A model generated the notes under the pieces. That model was not told the DNA's origin, did not search any database, and saw only the letters and a program-made list of their open reading frames with translations. A program made the translations under genes and the position numbers. From Dryas octopetala (lineage: Eukaryota > Streptophyta > Magnoliopsida > Rosales > Rosaceae), in the NCBI GenBank assembly GCA_963921425.1, contig OY992835.1:992001-1056000 (forward strand): 64,000 bases of DNA, in the 5' to 3' direction. Shown piece after piece: positions 11,309-22,837 of the stretch (within the stretch, counting starts at the first letter, position 1; each line of letters opens with the position of its first letter).

Positions 11309-13630
11309 CTATGCTTTAGTGAAAATATGCACTACCTGCAACTCTCCATTTCTGACTCGTTCTCTCACCATTAGATACTTAGGCTCTATATGTTTAGAAC
11401 TCGAAGACCTTTTGTTATTCTTGGCAAAAAACACAGCAGCACTGTTATCACAATGCAAGACTAAAGGGTTTGTAATGGAATCCACTATTTTGAACTCTTT
11501 GATAAAATTTCGCAGCCATAAAGCTTCCACAGCTTTCTCATGTAGTGCCACAAACTCAGCTTGCATGGTAGAAGTAGTTGTGAGAGTTTGCTTGGTACTT
11601 TTCCAAGACACAGCTCCACCAGCCATCATGAAAATACATCCTGTATTAGATTTGTAGTCATCACTGTCACCTGCAAAATCTGAATCTCCATATCCCACCA
11701 CTTCAAGCTCTCCACCACTCCTATAAACCATCATGTAGTCTTTAGTTCTTTGCAGATATCCCAGAACTTTCTTCCCTGCAATCCAGTGTTGTTGGCCTAG
11801 ATTGAGTTGGTCTCTGCTAAGCATAGACACTGAATGTGCCAAATCTGGCCTGGTGCACATGTGCACACTTGTGCATACATGAGACTACTAATTAAGGAAG
11901 CATAAGGCTTGGAGTTCATCTCAGTCTTTTCAATTTTATTTCTAGGACATTGACCTCGATGAAGGTTATCACTTTTACTCATAGGAGCCTCTTCAGATGC
12001 ACAGTTTTGCATGTCAAACCTTTTAAGGACTCTGTTAATGTAATTCTTTTGTGAAAGTCCTAAAAGGCCATGCTTTCTATCTCTACATATTTCGATTCCC
12101 AAAACAAATGAAGCTTTACCTAAGTCTTTCATGTCAAAACTGTTTGAGAGAAAAGACTTGGTTTCATTTAACAAATTCAAGTCACTGCTGGCCAACAAGA
12201 TGTCATCTACATAAAGGACAAGGAAAAGGAAATGGCTCCCAATGATCTTAAGGTAAATAACTCATCTAAGGGATTCTCTACAAAACCATTAGAAATCACA
12301 ACAGAGTCAAATTTCAAGTATGGCCTTGAAGCTTGCTTTAAGCCATAGATTGACCTTAATTTTAAGCTTACACACCATGTTTTCAGTGTCTTGCTCGATG
12401 TAACCCTTTGGTTGAACCATGTATATCTCCTCCCCCAAGTCTCCATTTAAAAATGTTGTCTTGACATCCATCTGATGAAGTTCCATGTTTAAATATGCAA
12501 CCAAAGCCATTATAATCCGAAATGCATCTTTGGTAGAAACAGGTGAAAAAGTCTCTATGTAATCTATTCCCTCCTTTTGTGTGAATCCCTTGGCTACTAG
12601 TCCAGCCTTATACCTTTATATTTTACCATCAGAACCTCTTTTTGTCTTTAAAACCTACTTACAGCCTATAGGTTTGATATTTGCAGGTGGTTCGACTAAA
12701 TCCCAAACTCCATTCTTGGACATAGACTCCAATTCTGATTCCATAGCCCTTCTCCAATCTTCTACTTGATCACTACCAACAACCTCCTTGAAACTCAATG
12801 GACCAGTCTCCTCACAAAAATCAGTTTCTTGCAAATAAACCATGTAATCTTCTAAAATAGCTGATCTTCTTACTCTCTGTGACTGTCTTCTAGGTGACTC
12901 TTCAGCTTGTGGTACTAAAACTTGGTTTTGTAGGATTTTATTGTGTCCATTTTCTACTGCAGGTTGGTCTTGTTTGATGGTTTCATTATTCCTAAGGTTA
13001 TGATCAAAGACTGTAAGCTCAGGTGTGTTAGCAGTGATTTCAAGTTGTTCCTCTAAAACAAAGTCATAAAAAGAGTGACTAGGACTTGAACCTGTAAACT
13101 CTAAGAACTTGGCCTTATTTGGCTCAACAATCCTTGTGTGAGTGTTGAGACAATAAAATTTGTAACCTTTAGACTTGTCTGGATAGCCAATGAAGTAAGC
13201 ACTTACTGTCTTGGCATCCAATTTCTTTTCTTGAGGGGTATATAGTCTAGCTTCTGCTTTACATCCCCAAATGTGGAAGTGAAACAAGCTAGGCTTTATG
13301 GTTGTCCATAGTTCAAAAGGTGTCTTCTTGACTACTTTACTAGGAACCCTATTTCAAATGTAATTTGCTGTTTTTAAGGCTTCTCCCCACATAAATTTAG
13401 GCAAGTCAGTAGCACACATCATGCTTCTCACCATGTTTAGAAGGGTTCTATTCCTTTTTTTTGCAACTACATTTTGTTCTTAAGTGTCAGGTGTAGTGGA
13501 CTGAGCTTGTATGCCTTGTTCTTAGAGGAACAAGGCAAAAGGTCCTTTATTTTACCCAAATTCGTCATACCTACCAAAGAACTCACCTCCCCTATCAGAT
13601 CTCACTATCTTAATGGACATGTTCAACTGC
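11309..13630 (-). pseudogene. Copia pol, part 2: integrase end, reverse transcriptase, RNase H (broken)
   Basis: Minus-strand order: the integrase continuation at 13630-13500 contains SIKIVRSDRGGEFFGRYDE. A linker region follows (13287-12780). The reverse transcriptase begins with the DWRRAMESELESM and WDLV motifs near 12760-12690 and includes HQMDVKTTFLNGDL at about 12490-12440. The active-site YVDD is encoded at 12202-12213. RNase H lies at 11866-11309 with GYGDSDFAGD, TMQAEFVAL and LHCDNSAAVFFAKN. Several frameshifts (for example near 11860 and 12240-12370) and stop codons prevent a full polyprotein. The integrase is separated from its first half by the solo LTR at 13636-16990. Confidence 0.9.
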
Positions 13631-13635
13631 TTTTC

Positions 13636-16600
13636 TGTAACAACCCGACCCAAATTTCATTATGAATTTAAAATTTTATTGGTTGTGGACCTAAGAAGCA
13701 AGAAGAAAAGTTAAGTTGTGGGACCCAAGAAATTTTTTATTTTTTTTAGTAAATTAATTGGGAGACAATAATAAGTTTTGGAGTTATAGAGACCTAATTG
13801 TAATTAAAATGATTTTTGGTGATTAAATTTAAGTCATGAAAGATTTATTGGGAAATATTTGGAAGCATTTAAATTAAGTTGAATAATTTTCGTGGACTCA
13901 AAGTTTGAAGTTGAGGGGATAATACAAGGCAAGAGGAAGCCATAGGAATTTACGGAACATTTTTCAGACCTCAAATCCATTATTGGTGAATTAATTAAGG
14001 TGTGGACGGTTATGCCCTTAACAAAAAAAAAAAAAAGTTTGGGTTTCCAAAGGGGTTTATTTGAAAAGTAATTTTAAAAATTTCAATCTTGTTATGGTTA
14101 GAAAGTGCTCGTACTCACGAACGTGTAGGCGAAAACGGATCGCGATTCGAGATTACGTAGACAAAATTATGGGCATTTGAAGTTGGAGGGCATTATGGTA
14201 ATTTCGTGGATCAGCCATTTTAAAAACCAGCTGACCCTTTCTCTCTCCCGCATAGCAGCAGCCCCTCCCCATTTTCCAGAAAATTCTTTCCGTTTTGACC
14301 ACCACCCTCTCAACTTTGACCGGCCATAACTTCTTCGTCCGATGTCCGATTGATGCAATCTTGGTGGCTATGGCTTCGTATCGACTTCCTCTTTCTTTTG
14401 GTATATCACACGCACCCTATCTCACACTGTACTGAGCGAATCGAAGCTCGAAAGGTGACGCCCCTAATGACGGTTTTTCGCCGATTTCCGACGACTCCGG
14501 CCACCATTCATGGAGTTCTTGGCATGGATCTTCTTCTCTCTTCATGGGATTCCAGTTCCAGGTCACCATTCATGTTTTAATTCAGTATTTTGATAGTTGC
14601 CATTAAAGCCACCATAGGTGCCGCGAATCCGAGGTGTGTTCAGGCTACTTTCAGCCTCCTTTTGAGGTCGACCCAGGTATAAAAGTTGTTCCTCTCGTCG
14701 TTATCTACATGTTTGTATATTTGTTGCACTCATATGAGAAGTTTGGGAAACGACCACTATTCACCGCCGTTAGCCACTGCGGGACCACCGCGCGTGGCGG
14801 CGACTGGAGTGGTTTCGAGCAGGTTTCGACCCTCTCCCACCTCCTAGGACTATTTTTAGATTCCTAATGACCTATTGGTTGATTTTAGGGTGGATTTCAG
14901 CTGATGGAGAACTCAAATTGGAAATCGAACCTCGAACGGACGTCTTAGTAATATGAAACTGACTCCCGAATAAGCACCGGCTAAGGTATAAACTGTAACT
15001 CTCTTTTACGTAATTGATTTGGAAATTTGGATTAAGAATGAGAAGTGAGTTGGATAATTAAGGTTAATTGGAGTTTGAATTATAGTTATTGTTTGGTTTT
15101 TGGATTAATTAGGTGACCGAGTCGCGAAGGTTATGGAATGCGAGAAAAGTATAATTCGTATCCGTCTAATTAGGGATATTTCTATTTTGTGAGTGGATCG
15201 ACTGTAATTGAGTTAGACTGATGGTTGGTTGTTACTTGTGAATTAAGGAGGTTTGAAAAGCTCGAATATATGATCGGTTGGTTACCAAACGTGGAATCAA
15301 ATTGAAAGAGAGATTTAGGTAAGTTCTCGATAAGGGTTTGACTCCTTGGTTAAATTTATACCAGTAGCGTTAATTCTAAAGTGGGATTAATGTTCGGCAT
15401 ATTAAAGTAAGCGTATTTTTGTATTAGGTTGATGGAGCTTCGTCTCTTGACTACCGTTAGTGGCGAACAAGTGTTGAATTGTGAGATAGAAACGTGTTCC
15501 GAAAAAGGGGTTGAGCGTAGCTCGGCAAGTACTGTGAGTGGACTCTTGTCTCTTTAAATGATTTATGAAATTCGTGATTTATTCTAGTTATATAAATTTT
15601 AAATTGTGAAATAGAAGTTGAATGGGCTTTTGGTTTTCTAAAGAATTCATGAAAATTTCATCAATCATTTCACACTAAATACTTTCGAAATTTTATCTTG
15701 GGATTTGATCATTGGCATTAAATGTTGGATTTCAAATGTTATTTCAAATAAGTTTTATTGCTGGATGTTTGAAAGAAAATTAGTTTCTTATTTTTATACA
15801 CATGGATTATTTCATATTTTAGCCTATGGTCAAAGATTTGATTGGTTTTATGTGTTTCGAATGAGATTTATTAAGGACTATTTTACTAGTTGTGCTTACG
15901 CATTGTGGATTGAGGATTTAAAGTTTATGGGAACGATAAAGATATTTTCTATCCGTGAGAAAATGATTTTATGATTTGGTTATGGAAAAAAAAAATGGTT
16001 TTCAAACCACCCTTGCAGTACCCTCCAGGTTATCAGATAAATAGGTCTTTGGGACCCATCACGGCACACATATAGGCTTTGGGCCGTGTGTCGGGATGCT
16101 TCGCCCTTTGGGGGCTGCTCTGCGTGCACGTATGACCAGGATTGCCTGCACGTGCTGATTTTATTCACACGTGTGTATGGCCAGGATATTGCCTGCACGT
16201 GTTGGATTTTACTCCACGCGTGTGTATGGCCAGGATATTGCCTGCCTGTATTTCCGCACAGGTGTATGGCCAGGTTATTTCAGGGTATAAGCATGGTGAG
16301 ATTTTATTATTATTTACAGGAGTTATTAAATATGAGTTTGGTTGAGAATTTCTTTTTGAGTTTTATCAAGATTTCTGGACAATGTTTTTATGACTTTTAT
16401 TTTAAAAGGTTGTTATTGAAAAGTTATATTTTGATTTATTTAAATTTCTGGAGTTTAAATGGTTTTATGACTTTCTTAAAGATCGTAAGTTGGTTTCAAA
16501 ACTGGGGGATTTCAAAGAGTGACGTGAGGTCTTAGTGGAGATTTGATTTTAAAGGAATTTGTAAGGATGAATAACTTAATGTTTTGTTTCTTGATTTTGG

Positions 16601-16990
16601 TCCACTCACTGAGAGTTATCTCATGTTTTCTTCATTTTGTTTATAACATTTTCCCCCCAGGTGTTATAGATCGTTGAGGTTGGGCCGTACCACGTCGAGG
16701 CAGGACTTTCAGTTCTTCGGCGTCATTTCCCTTAAGTTGTGGAGATAACTTTTATTTTGTAATGGAAGTTTAGTTTTGCTCTGATTATCATGTGCCTTGG
16801 TGAATAAGAACTTTTTGGTTGTGGTAGAGGTGGTTGCTGATTTAGAAGTGCTTTTAACAGGTTTTGAAATTTTTGGGTTAGTCCATTTTCAGGGGAGGTT
16901 CTGCCGAATTTTCGGTAGGATTTTCCTTGATCTTGGATTCCCGCAGGACCTCTCCGGGTTTCAGGGTGAAATTCGGGGGCGGTCTTGTCA
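13636..16990 (+). mobile_element. Solo LTR, 3.36 kb (Ty3/gypsy-like), nested in the copia integrase
   Basis: Starts TGTAACAACCCGACCC and ends GTCTTGTCA, with a perfect 5-bp target duplication TTTTC (13631-13635 and 16991-16995). The copia integrase reads up to one edge (ETFKNFKAEVE) and resumes at the other (QLNMSIKIVRS), so the insertion interrupts that gene. There is no internal pair of LTRs, primer site or coding region, so a single very long LTR left after recombination fits best. Orientation is inferred from the TGTAAC(A)CCC start common in plant gypsy LTRs. Short open frames inside it do not resemble proteins. Confidence 0.85.
16117..16290. repeat. Short tandem repeat inside the solo LTR
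   Basis: Three to four degenerate copies of a unit of about 40-50 bp built around tgtatggccaggatattgcc followed by tgcacgtgttgg, starting near 16128, 16175, 16224 and 16263. Copies differ in the tail. Tandem repeats of this kind occur inside long gypsy LTRs. Confidence 0.7.
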
Positions 16991-17830
16991 TTTTCTACTT
17001 CAGCTTTAAAATTTTTGAAGGTTTCTAAAGCTTGTGATTTTTCTAAAATGAGATATAAGTAACAATATCTTGAGAAATCATCTATGAGAGTTATGAAATA
17101 TTGATTTCTACATATATTTTGAGTTGGGAAGGGGCCACAAATGCCTGTGTGGATTATTTCTAGAAGTTGTTGGCTTCGGTTAGAGGTTTTCTTCTTAGAA
17201 TTGGTCATTTTGCCTTTTATGCATTCTACACAAATATCAAAATATGTATAATCTAGTTTTGGTAGAATGTTATCATTTTCCAATTGATGTAACCTTTCTT
17301 TAGAGATATGCCCCAGCCTTTAATTTGTGTCATAGGAAAGATGAACTTTCCTTAGAACTAGGTCTCTTGTTCCCTATAGTATTCTCAATTAGAAAATTTT
17401 CAATAGACATATCATGTATTAGTTTCCAATATCCATCAAATGATAAAGCTTTACCAATAGAAACTGAATTGAAATAAAGGTGAAAGCCATCTTTATTGAT
17501 ATCAAAAGTAAATCCGAAATCAACAAGTTTAGAAATTGAAACTAAGTTCCTAGCCTTCTCATAGAAGGAATGACAAATACATTCTCCAACTCTAATATAA
17601 AACCTAAATCTAACTTAAGCCTAAGAACTCCTATGACCTTCATAGCTACTCTAACTCTAACTCCATTGCCTGCACAGACTCTGGATTCCTCCTCACTTGG
17701 TGTCCTTTTTTCTTGTCAGACCTTGCATAGTATTAGAAATGTGTATAGGTGAGCCTATATCTAACAACCAAGTGTTTGAAGGAATTGTAATTAAATTACT
17801 TTCTAAACAATTGTAAATGTGTATCTTACC
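16991..17830 (-). pseudogene. Copia pol, part 1: protease-like region and first half of integrase (broken)
   Basis: On the minus strand from about 17790 the reading shows the protease-region pattern (TWLLDIGSPIHIS, a decayed D-[ST]-G site). Near 17260-17170 it shows the pre-integrase motif CVECIKGKMTNSKKK. The integrase core follows with HTGICGPFPT and FITLIDDFSRY (first catalytic Asp). It stops at AEVE where the solo LTR begins. The continuation is at 13630. Frameshifts near 17280-17560 break the frame. Confidence 0.8.
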
Positions 17831-18670
17831 CTTCTTAGCTAGCCAATTCTCTTATAGTTGAAACAATTTCTCTTCATATGACCTTCCTTCTTACATAAAA
17901 AACACTTAAAAAGAGTCGTTTGAACTGGCCTTAGGTTATGAGAAGTGCTAGGGGTGGATTTGACAGGCTGGGAGTTGATCTTAGGAGCCTGATTGTCTTT
18001 TGCAGCCTTATTCTTGCCTTTCTTGAAATGGTTTTTAATAACCAGATTGACAACTACTTCACCATTCTCCTTTCTAATCCTTTCTTCTTCTTGGACACAA
18101 ATGGAGATCATGAGTTCATTCAAACTCTATTTGTCTTTATGAGTGTTGTAAGTAGTCCTTAGTTGTCCATACTGTTGTGGCAGAGAATTCAATGCCATAT
18201 GAACCAAAAAAGGGTCAGAAATTGCAATTTCTAGGGCTTTGAGGTTAGATGCAATATCTATAAGCTTTATAATGTGCTCACGCACACTTCCTTATCCATC
18301 ATATTTCGTAGAGGTCAAGGCAGTCATCAAGTTACCAGTTTCTGCTTTTTCAGAATCCTTAAAGTTCTCATCAACATCTTCTAGGAAATCCTTAGCATTG
18401 TCACAAACATTTATCCCTCTTCTAACAGTGTCATTCATGGCCTTCTGCATAATCAGTAAGGCCATCCTATTCAATCTCTCCCACTTTTCCATCTTAACTT
18501 TTTCCTCAGTTGTGTTCTCAAGGTTGATTTGCTCAGGTTTGTCTTCTCTCAAGGCTAGGTCATGCTTGGATAAGCCTAGGTAAATTTCTACATCTTGTTT
18601 CTATTTCTTAAAATTGGTGCCAGTGAGTGTCTCTATTTGAGCAAAGTTGGAGTTAATTGGAAAATAAAAC
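17831..18670 (-). pseudogene. Copia gag (UBN2-type) with zinc knuckle, broken by stops
   Basis: Minus-strand reading from about 18660: NFAQIETLTGTNFKK, then the gag helical region (18552-18292, EKWERLNRMALLIMQKA), then IKLIDIASNLKALEIAISD. A zinc knuckle CFLCKKEGHMKRNC lies at about 17905-17864. In-frame stops include TAG where the family has Trp (after NFKK, and after THKDK). Both would be TGG-to-TAG changes, compatible with deamination of a methylated silent copy. Confidence 0.85.
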
Positions 18671-19273
18671 ATACAAAAGTGTCTAAGAATCTTTATATTT
18701 CAGAGAATTCAAACATACTTTAAGAAAACATAATACTGTTTATGCAAAATCAAGTAACACTTTTGAGCAAGATAGCTTAACATGCATGTATTCATTCTTT
18801 ATCATATTACCAAATAATAGGGAAGACATTTTCTAGATATATAGTCTCTACACCTTTAGGCAAGAAGAAAATATCTACAATTATCCTTATGTTTTTCCTA
18901 ATCTGTAACATGCCAGTATCAAGTTTGTTTAGTTAAAATCTTTGGGAAATAAACTATTAATTTGATTCTGCAAGTTTGATCTGAAACTGTATTCTCTAAA
19001 AACTGTAACTGAGTTATATTGCTTTGGTAATTCTAATCAATTTGAATTTAGGATTAAGATCAAGAGATTCTATAAGCATCATATATGGCAGTAGATTACA
19101 TATAAATAAAATAATTGCTTAAATAGATATATTCAGTCATGCAAATATGCAGACATCGTAGCTATGAAAGCATCCCGGAATCAAGATAGGAAAAATAGCA
19201 TATATGCATAATCAATTTAATTCCATCAAACACAACAATGGGGCAGTATGCTTTAACAGAAAATAAACCTATA
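18671..19273 (-). other. Copia 5' untranslated leader, first part
   Basis: AT-rich, no coding potential. It lies between gag and the foldback insertion. The leader continues on the other side of that insertion at 20397-20805. Confidence 0.6.
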
Positions 19274-20386
19274 GGCTTAATTATCGATTTACCACCCAAA
19301 ATTGTAACTCATTCCCACTTTACCACCTGAAAGTTTTTTTGTCCCAGATTACCATCTGTAACTTACATCCGTGTCCCATTTTATCTTGTTCTGTCAACAA
19401 TTCCGTTAATGCTGACGTGGCGCGCTGGATGTGCGCCACGTGTCATATCTTTTTTGTATTTTTTGATTTTTTTGATTTTTCTATTTTTATAAACTTTGAA
19501 AATTAATTAAAAATAGCTCCGAACTTAGAAAAATACACGGAAAATTCCTACCGACTTGTCTTAACTAGTACTAATTTACTATGGGCTCAAAATGCCAATT
19601 TTTCCTCTAAAAATTTCCAAAAAATTTGGAAAGTCCAAATTTATTTCTAGAAAATTAAAATACTCTAGACTCTTTGAAAATTCATAGAATAATCTCCCGA
19701 ACTCCAAAAAATATGAGGTCTGCACCGTTAGTCTTCTAAAAACTAACAATACCTTTCTCGTGAACACTTGCTACCCAAAAGACCTCTCGGTCTTAGAGAA
19801 AAATAAAATTCTCTATAAAATAAATTCTAGAAAAATTCTAAAATTTCTGTAAAGTCTCGAAATAATTCTCTAAAACAAGCTTTTGGTAATTTTTCAAAAT
19901 ATTTTTGAGAATTTGTCCAAGAGTTTACGAAAATTCTAGAATTTTTTCTAGAATTTATTTAATAGAGGAAAGTTTATTTTAATTTTTTAGAAATAAATTT
20001 GGACTTTCTAATTTTTTTGAAAATTTTTAGAGGGCAAATTGGTAATTTAACCTTATAGTAAATTAGTGCTAGTCAAGACGAGTCCGTAGGAATTTTTTTT
20101 GTATTTTTCTGAGTTCGGAGCTATTTTTAATTAAATTTCAAAGTTTATAAAAATAAAAAAAATAAAAAAATGCGAAAAAATAAAAAAAAGATGTGACACG
20201 TGGCGCACATCTAGCGCGCCACGTCAGCATTAACGGCCAGATCGTCAGCATTAACGGAATTGTTGACGGAACAAGGTAAAATGGGACACGGATGTAAGTT
20301 ACAGGTGGTAATCTGGGACAAAAAAACTTTCAGGTGATAAAGTGGGAATGAGTTACAGTTTTGGGTGGTAAATCGATAATTAAGCC
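19274..20386. mobile_element. Foldback Mutator-like MITE, 1.1 kb near-complete palindrome
   Basis: The left arm starts GGCTTAATTATCGATTTACC and the right arm ends with its reverse complement. Arm similarity continues through the dehydration-like motif gccacgtgtcat, the stretch attaaaaatagctccgaact, and on to about 19640 versus 20000, so almost the whole element can fold into one hairpin. It is flanked by a perfect 10-bp target duplication, TAAACCTATA (19264-19273 and 20387-20396). Duplications of 9-11 bp with long TIRs are the mark of Mutator-like elements. No transposase is encoded. It lies in the leader of the copia element. Confidence 0.85.
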
Positions 20387-20396
20387 TAAACCTATA

Positions 20397-20800
20397 TGCA
20401 CCCTCATATGTGCTCTAAGAGAGATAGTAGAACTTACCTAGAGCATAAGACTTCTGCTGCACCAGTTAGTCACAATATTGCAGAATAACAAGGACAAAAC
20501 TTGCACAGAACTAGAACTAAAAAAAAATGATTTCTTGAAATATCATTGTAAATCTTAAAGATCCCAATTCTGTTTTTCCTTTTCAAAAGTTAGAAACAAT
20601 AAACAAGAGTGTTGTTTCAAAACCATCTGAATCGAGTTTTACCATATGGGCCTTAAGTTACAAATTTGGACTTTTAAAACAAAAAATAAACTTGAAGACC
20701 TGACACTTATAAGGAACAAAACAGATACAATTTGCATGCTTTTTCGTTTCTTGTTAAATAACCATCAATTAGACAAAATTTTGATCTTTAAACATGTATA
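20397..20800 (-). other. Copia 5' untranslated leader, second part
   Basis: Non-coding AT-rich sequence between the foldback insertion and the primer-binding site. Nothing else is recognisable. Confidence 0.6.
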
Positions 20801-20803
20801 TAT

Positions 20804-20821
20804 GAAAGCTCTGATACCACA
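20804..20821 (-). other. Primer-binding site (initiator tRNA-Met)
   Basis: On the minus strand the LTR end ...TTTACA is followed by TGTGGTATCAGAGC. TGGTATCAGAGC is the classic plant copia primer site, complementary to the 3' end of initiator tRNA-Met. Confidence 0.9.
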
Positions 20822-21309
20822 TGTAAACCATATATATCAACTATCAGATATATACTACAATCACACATGTATAAGAACACAAAGAACATCTCTACCTGCA
20901 CGCAGTGACTTACCAGATGTTGAAGAAGTCATGGCTAAGACTAGAACTAGGCTTCTACTCTCTCTACAACTTTGATGCACTGATTTATGGGGCTCAGATT
21001 TTTGCAGTATGTATGAGAGCATGGACTAGCTCTACTTATAAGGGATGTCTAGGCTAGTCCTACCCATAATGGACTTAGTGCAGAGATACAAGTCTGCTCC
21101 CTTAAGGTTAATTAGAATCTTATTCCATGTTTAAGTGAGCAAAGCCAGCACATAAGAAGTCCCTCAATCCATATAGAACACTGATAACACAGCTGGTCTA
21201 AGGATGTATCCGGATTGCTCAAGGTAAACCCAATTTATTGGTCCTTAAGTCATGATGAGTTGTTGTACTAATCAAAGTGTACTAATGTTGTCCATATAGA
21301 AATCTTACA
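20822..21309 (-). repeat. 5' LTR of the copia element
   Basis: 488 bp, paired with 10165-10648. Most bases are identical; differences include a 4-base insertion (ttaattagaatc versus ttagagtc). It is next to the primer-binding site. Confidence 0.93.
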
Positions 21310-21314
21310 TACCA

Positions 21315-21966
21315 TGCATCTTACATGATTTATGCATTGTTCTCAGTTGGGCTTTTGATGATTTTGAATAACTTTTGATAAACAGTTGAGTTTATTTTAA
21401 ATTCAAGCTAGTATGCTTCGCTATTTTGCTTAATATATCGTTCTAATAGTACTTAGTTTCCTATAACTATGTTAATGTAAACTTTGTAATTGGCTATTTC
21501 TTAAGCCAAAAACATCAATGTGTAAGCACTAGGTTAGATAGTTTATGTGAGTTGGGTTATGGTCATGTACGGAGCAATGGAGAGTGAAGCATATTCATCA
21601 AGGTTCAAGTTCGAAGCGTTTTTCGGAGGTGAGTTTCGATGTTCAATTCTTTTAGGTGATTGTTTGGGAGGATCGATCTTTCGCGTGGAAAATATGTTTT
21701 GAAAAAATCTCCCAAAGGATCAATCATATGGCTAGGAGGATCGATCCTCCAGAAGCTTGTGATTTAGCGTTAATCATGTAGGATTGATTCTATCCTTTGT
21801 AGGATTGATCGTATCAACTTTTGACAGTTTTGTAAACCCCTTTGTAGGATTCATCCTGAATTTTTGCCAGTGTTTTTCTTTTCTTTGAAAGATCTATCTG
21901 TAACATTATGAACTGTAGGATTGATTTCGTGAACTTTTTGCTAAAATTTGACTTTTTCTAATCTTC
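21315..21966. other. Old repeat sequence between copia and the receptor-kinase fragment
   Basis: No coding region. Around 21600-21900 there are dispersed short repeats (ggatcgatc, gtaggattgat, several copies), suggesting decayed transposon sequence. The element that hosted the copia insertion may continue into its start. Confidence 0.4.
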
Positions 21967-22277
21967 ATGTCAAACAACTTACAAGGAACCATACAACAAA
22001 ATCTTGGTGAATGCAACAATTTGTTAGTTTTGGTTCTTTCTCAAAATAATCTTAGCGGTCTCATTCCGAAACAAGTCATTGGCTTATCATCCTTGTCACA
22101 AGTTTTGGATCTATCTAGCAACCAATTTACTAAATCCATTCCTAGGGAAGTAGTTAATTTGGTAAATCTTGTTTCCCTAGATATTTCTGAAAACAATTTG
22201 TCAGGTGAGATTCCACAAACTTAGGGAGTTGCACAGGTTTGACAAGTTTGTACTTGAAAGGAAACTTATTGCAAGGG
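21967..22277 (+). pseudogene. LRR receptor kinase, left fragment (LRRs only)
   Basis: Encodes three to four leucine-rich repeats of the plant extracellular type (NNLSGLIPKQVIGLSSLSQ, LDLSSNQFTKSIPREVVNL, LDISENNLSGEIPQT). The N-terminal signal peptide and earlier repeats are missing. A one-base deletion after IPQ-T (22222-22224 reads TAG) shifts the frame, but the family sequence continues in the next frame to 22277 (LYLKGNLLQG). There it is cut by the element at 22278. The rest of the gene is at 32803. Together they resemble the LRR-XII subfamily (EFR/Xa21/FLS2-like). Confidence 0.82.
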
Positions 22278-22641
22278 TGTTGAACCATAAAAATTCAAAA
22301 AATATGGTTGAGGATATAAACCTCACGTTGGATACATTCAAAATGAGAGGAAAAGAGTTTTAAAAAGGAAAGGATTAGATGCCAATCCAAAAATAAAGAT
22401 CAGATCATGTTATTTGAATAAGAGATTGGTATTTGATTTTGAATTCAAATAGACTCAATCTTCATCATTTAAGCCTCTCATTGTCTCTATAAATAGAGTA
22501 GAGATGGCCATAAAAAAGAGGAGGGGGAGAGAAGACACCGAAAGGCTGCAGGAAGAAGAGGAACGTGCATTTGCCATCACCAAAGCTTTGCCACCGCTAG
22601 GTAGATGACACTTCTTTTATTCATTGCTCCTTCCAATATTT

Positions 22642-22837
22642 GGTTTCGGCGGAAACCCCAAAATAGTTTACCAAAGGATTCGACTGAATCCATTTTCTCC
22701 CAATCGGTTTCGGCTGAAACCACAAAAATTCATCAAAGGATTCGGCTAAATCCATCTCCAAATTGGTTTCGGCTGAAACCATAAAGGATTCTGCTGAATC
22801 CATATATCTCAAGCACCGAACGGGTTGGGCTGAATCC
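22642..22837. repeat. Array of short palindromes (GGTTTC/GAAACC and GGATTC/GAATCC)
   Basis: Seven 16-base units: 22642, 22677, 22706, 22738, 22765, 22786 and 22822. They alternate between GGTTTCGGCTGAAACC and GGATTCGGCTGAATCC types. Each can form a 6-bp stem with a 4-base loop. The two types differ by paired changes that keep the stem. Confidence 0.8.

Larger units (their letters stand above)
10165..21309 (-). mobile_element. Ty1/copia LTR retrotransposon, 11.1 kb, with two nested insertions
   Basis: Two LTRs (10165-10648 and 20822-21309) start TGTAA and end TTACA. Both are flanked by the 5-bp target duplication TACCA (10160-10164 and 21310-21314). A primer-binding site lies next to the right LTR and a purine tract next to the left one, so transcription runs on the minus strand. 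The internal region encodes, in minus-strand order, gag, zinc knuckle, protease-like stretch, integrase, reverse transcriptase and RNase H, all with stops or frameshifts. The excess length comes from a 3.36-kb solo LTR at 13636 and a 1.1-kb foldback element at 19274. Without them it is about 6.7 kb. Confidence 0.93.

Noticed and set aside
15705..16535. Open frames of 89 and 149 codons as candidate genes
   Set aside because: They lie within the 3.36-kb solo LTR and have no recognisable domain. The second covers the tandem repeat.
20804..20821. tRNA-Met-like sequence as a tRNA gene
   Set aside because: Only the tRNA 3'-end complement is present next to the LTR, so it is a primer-binding site.
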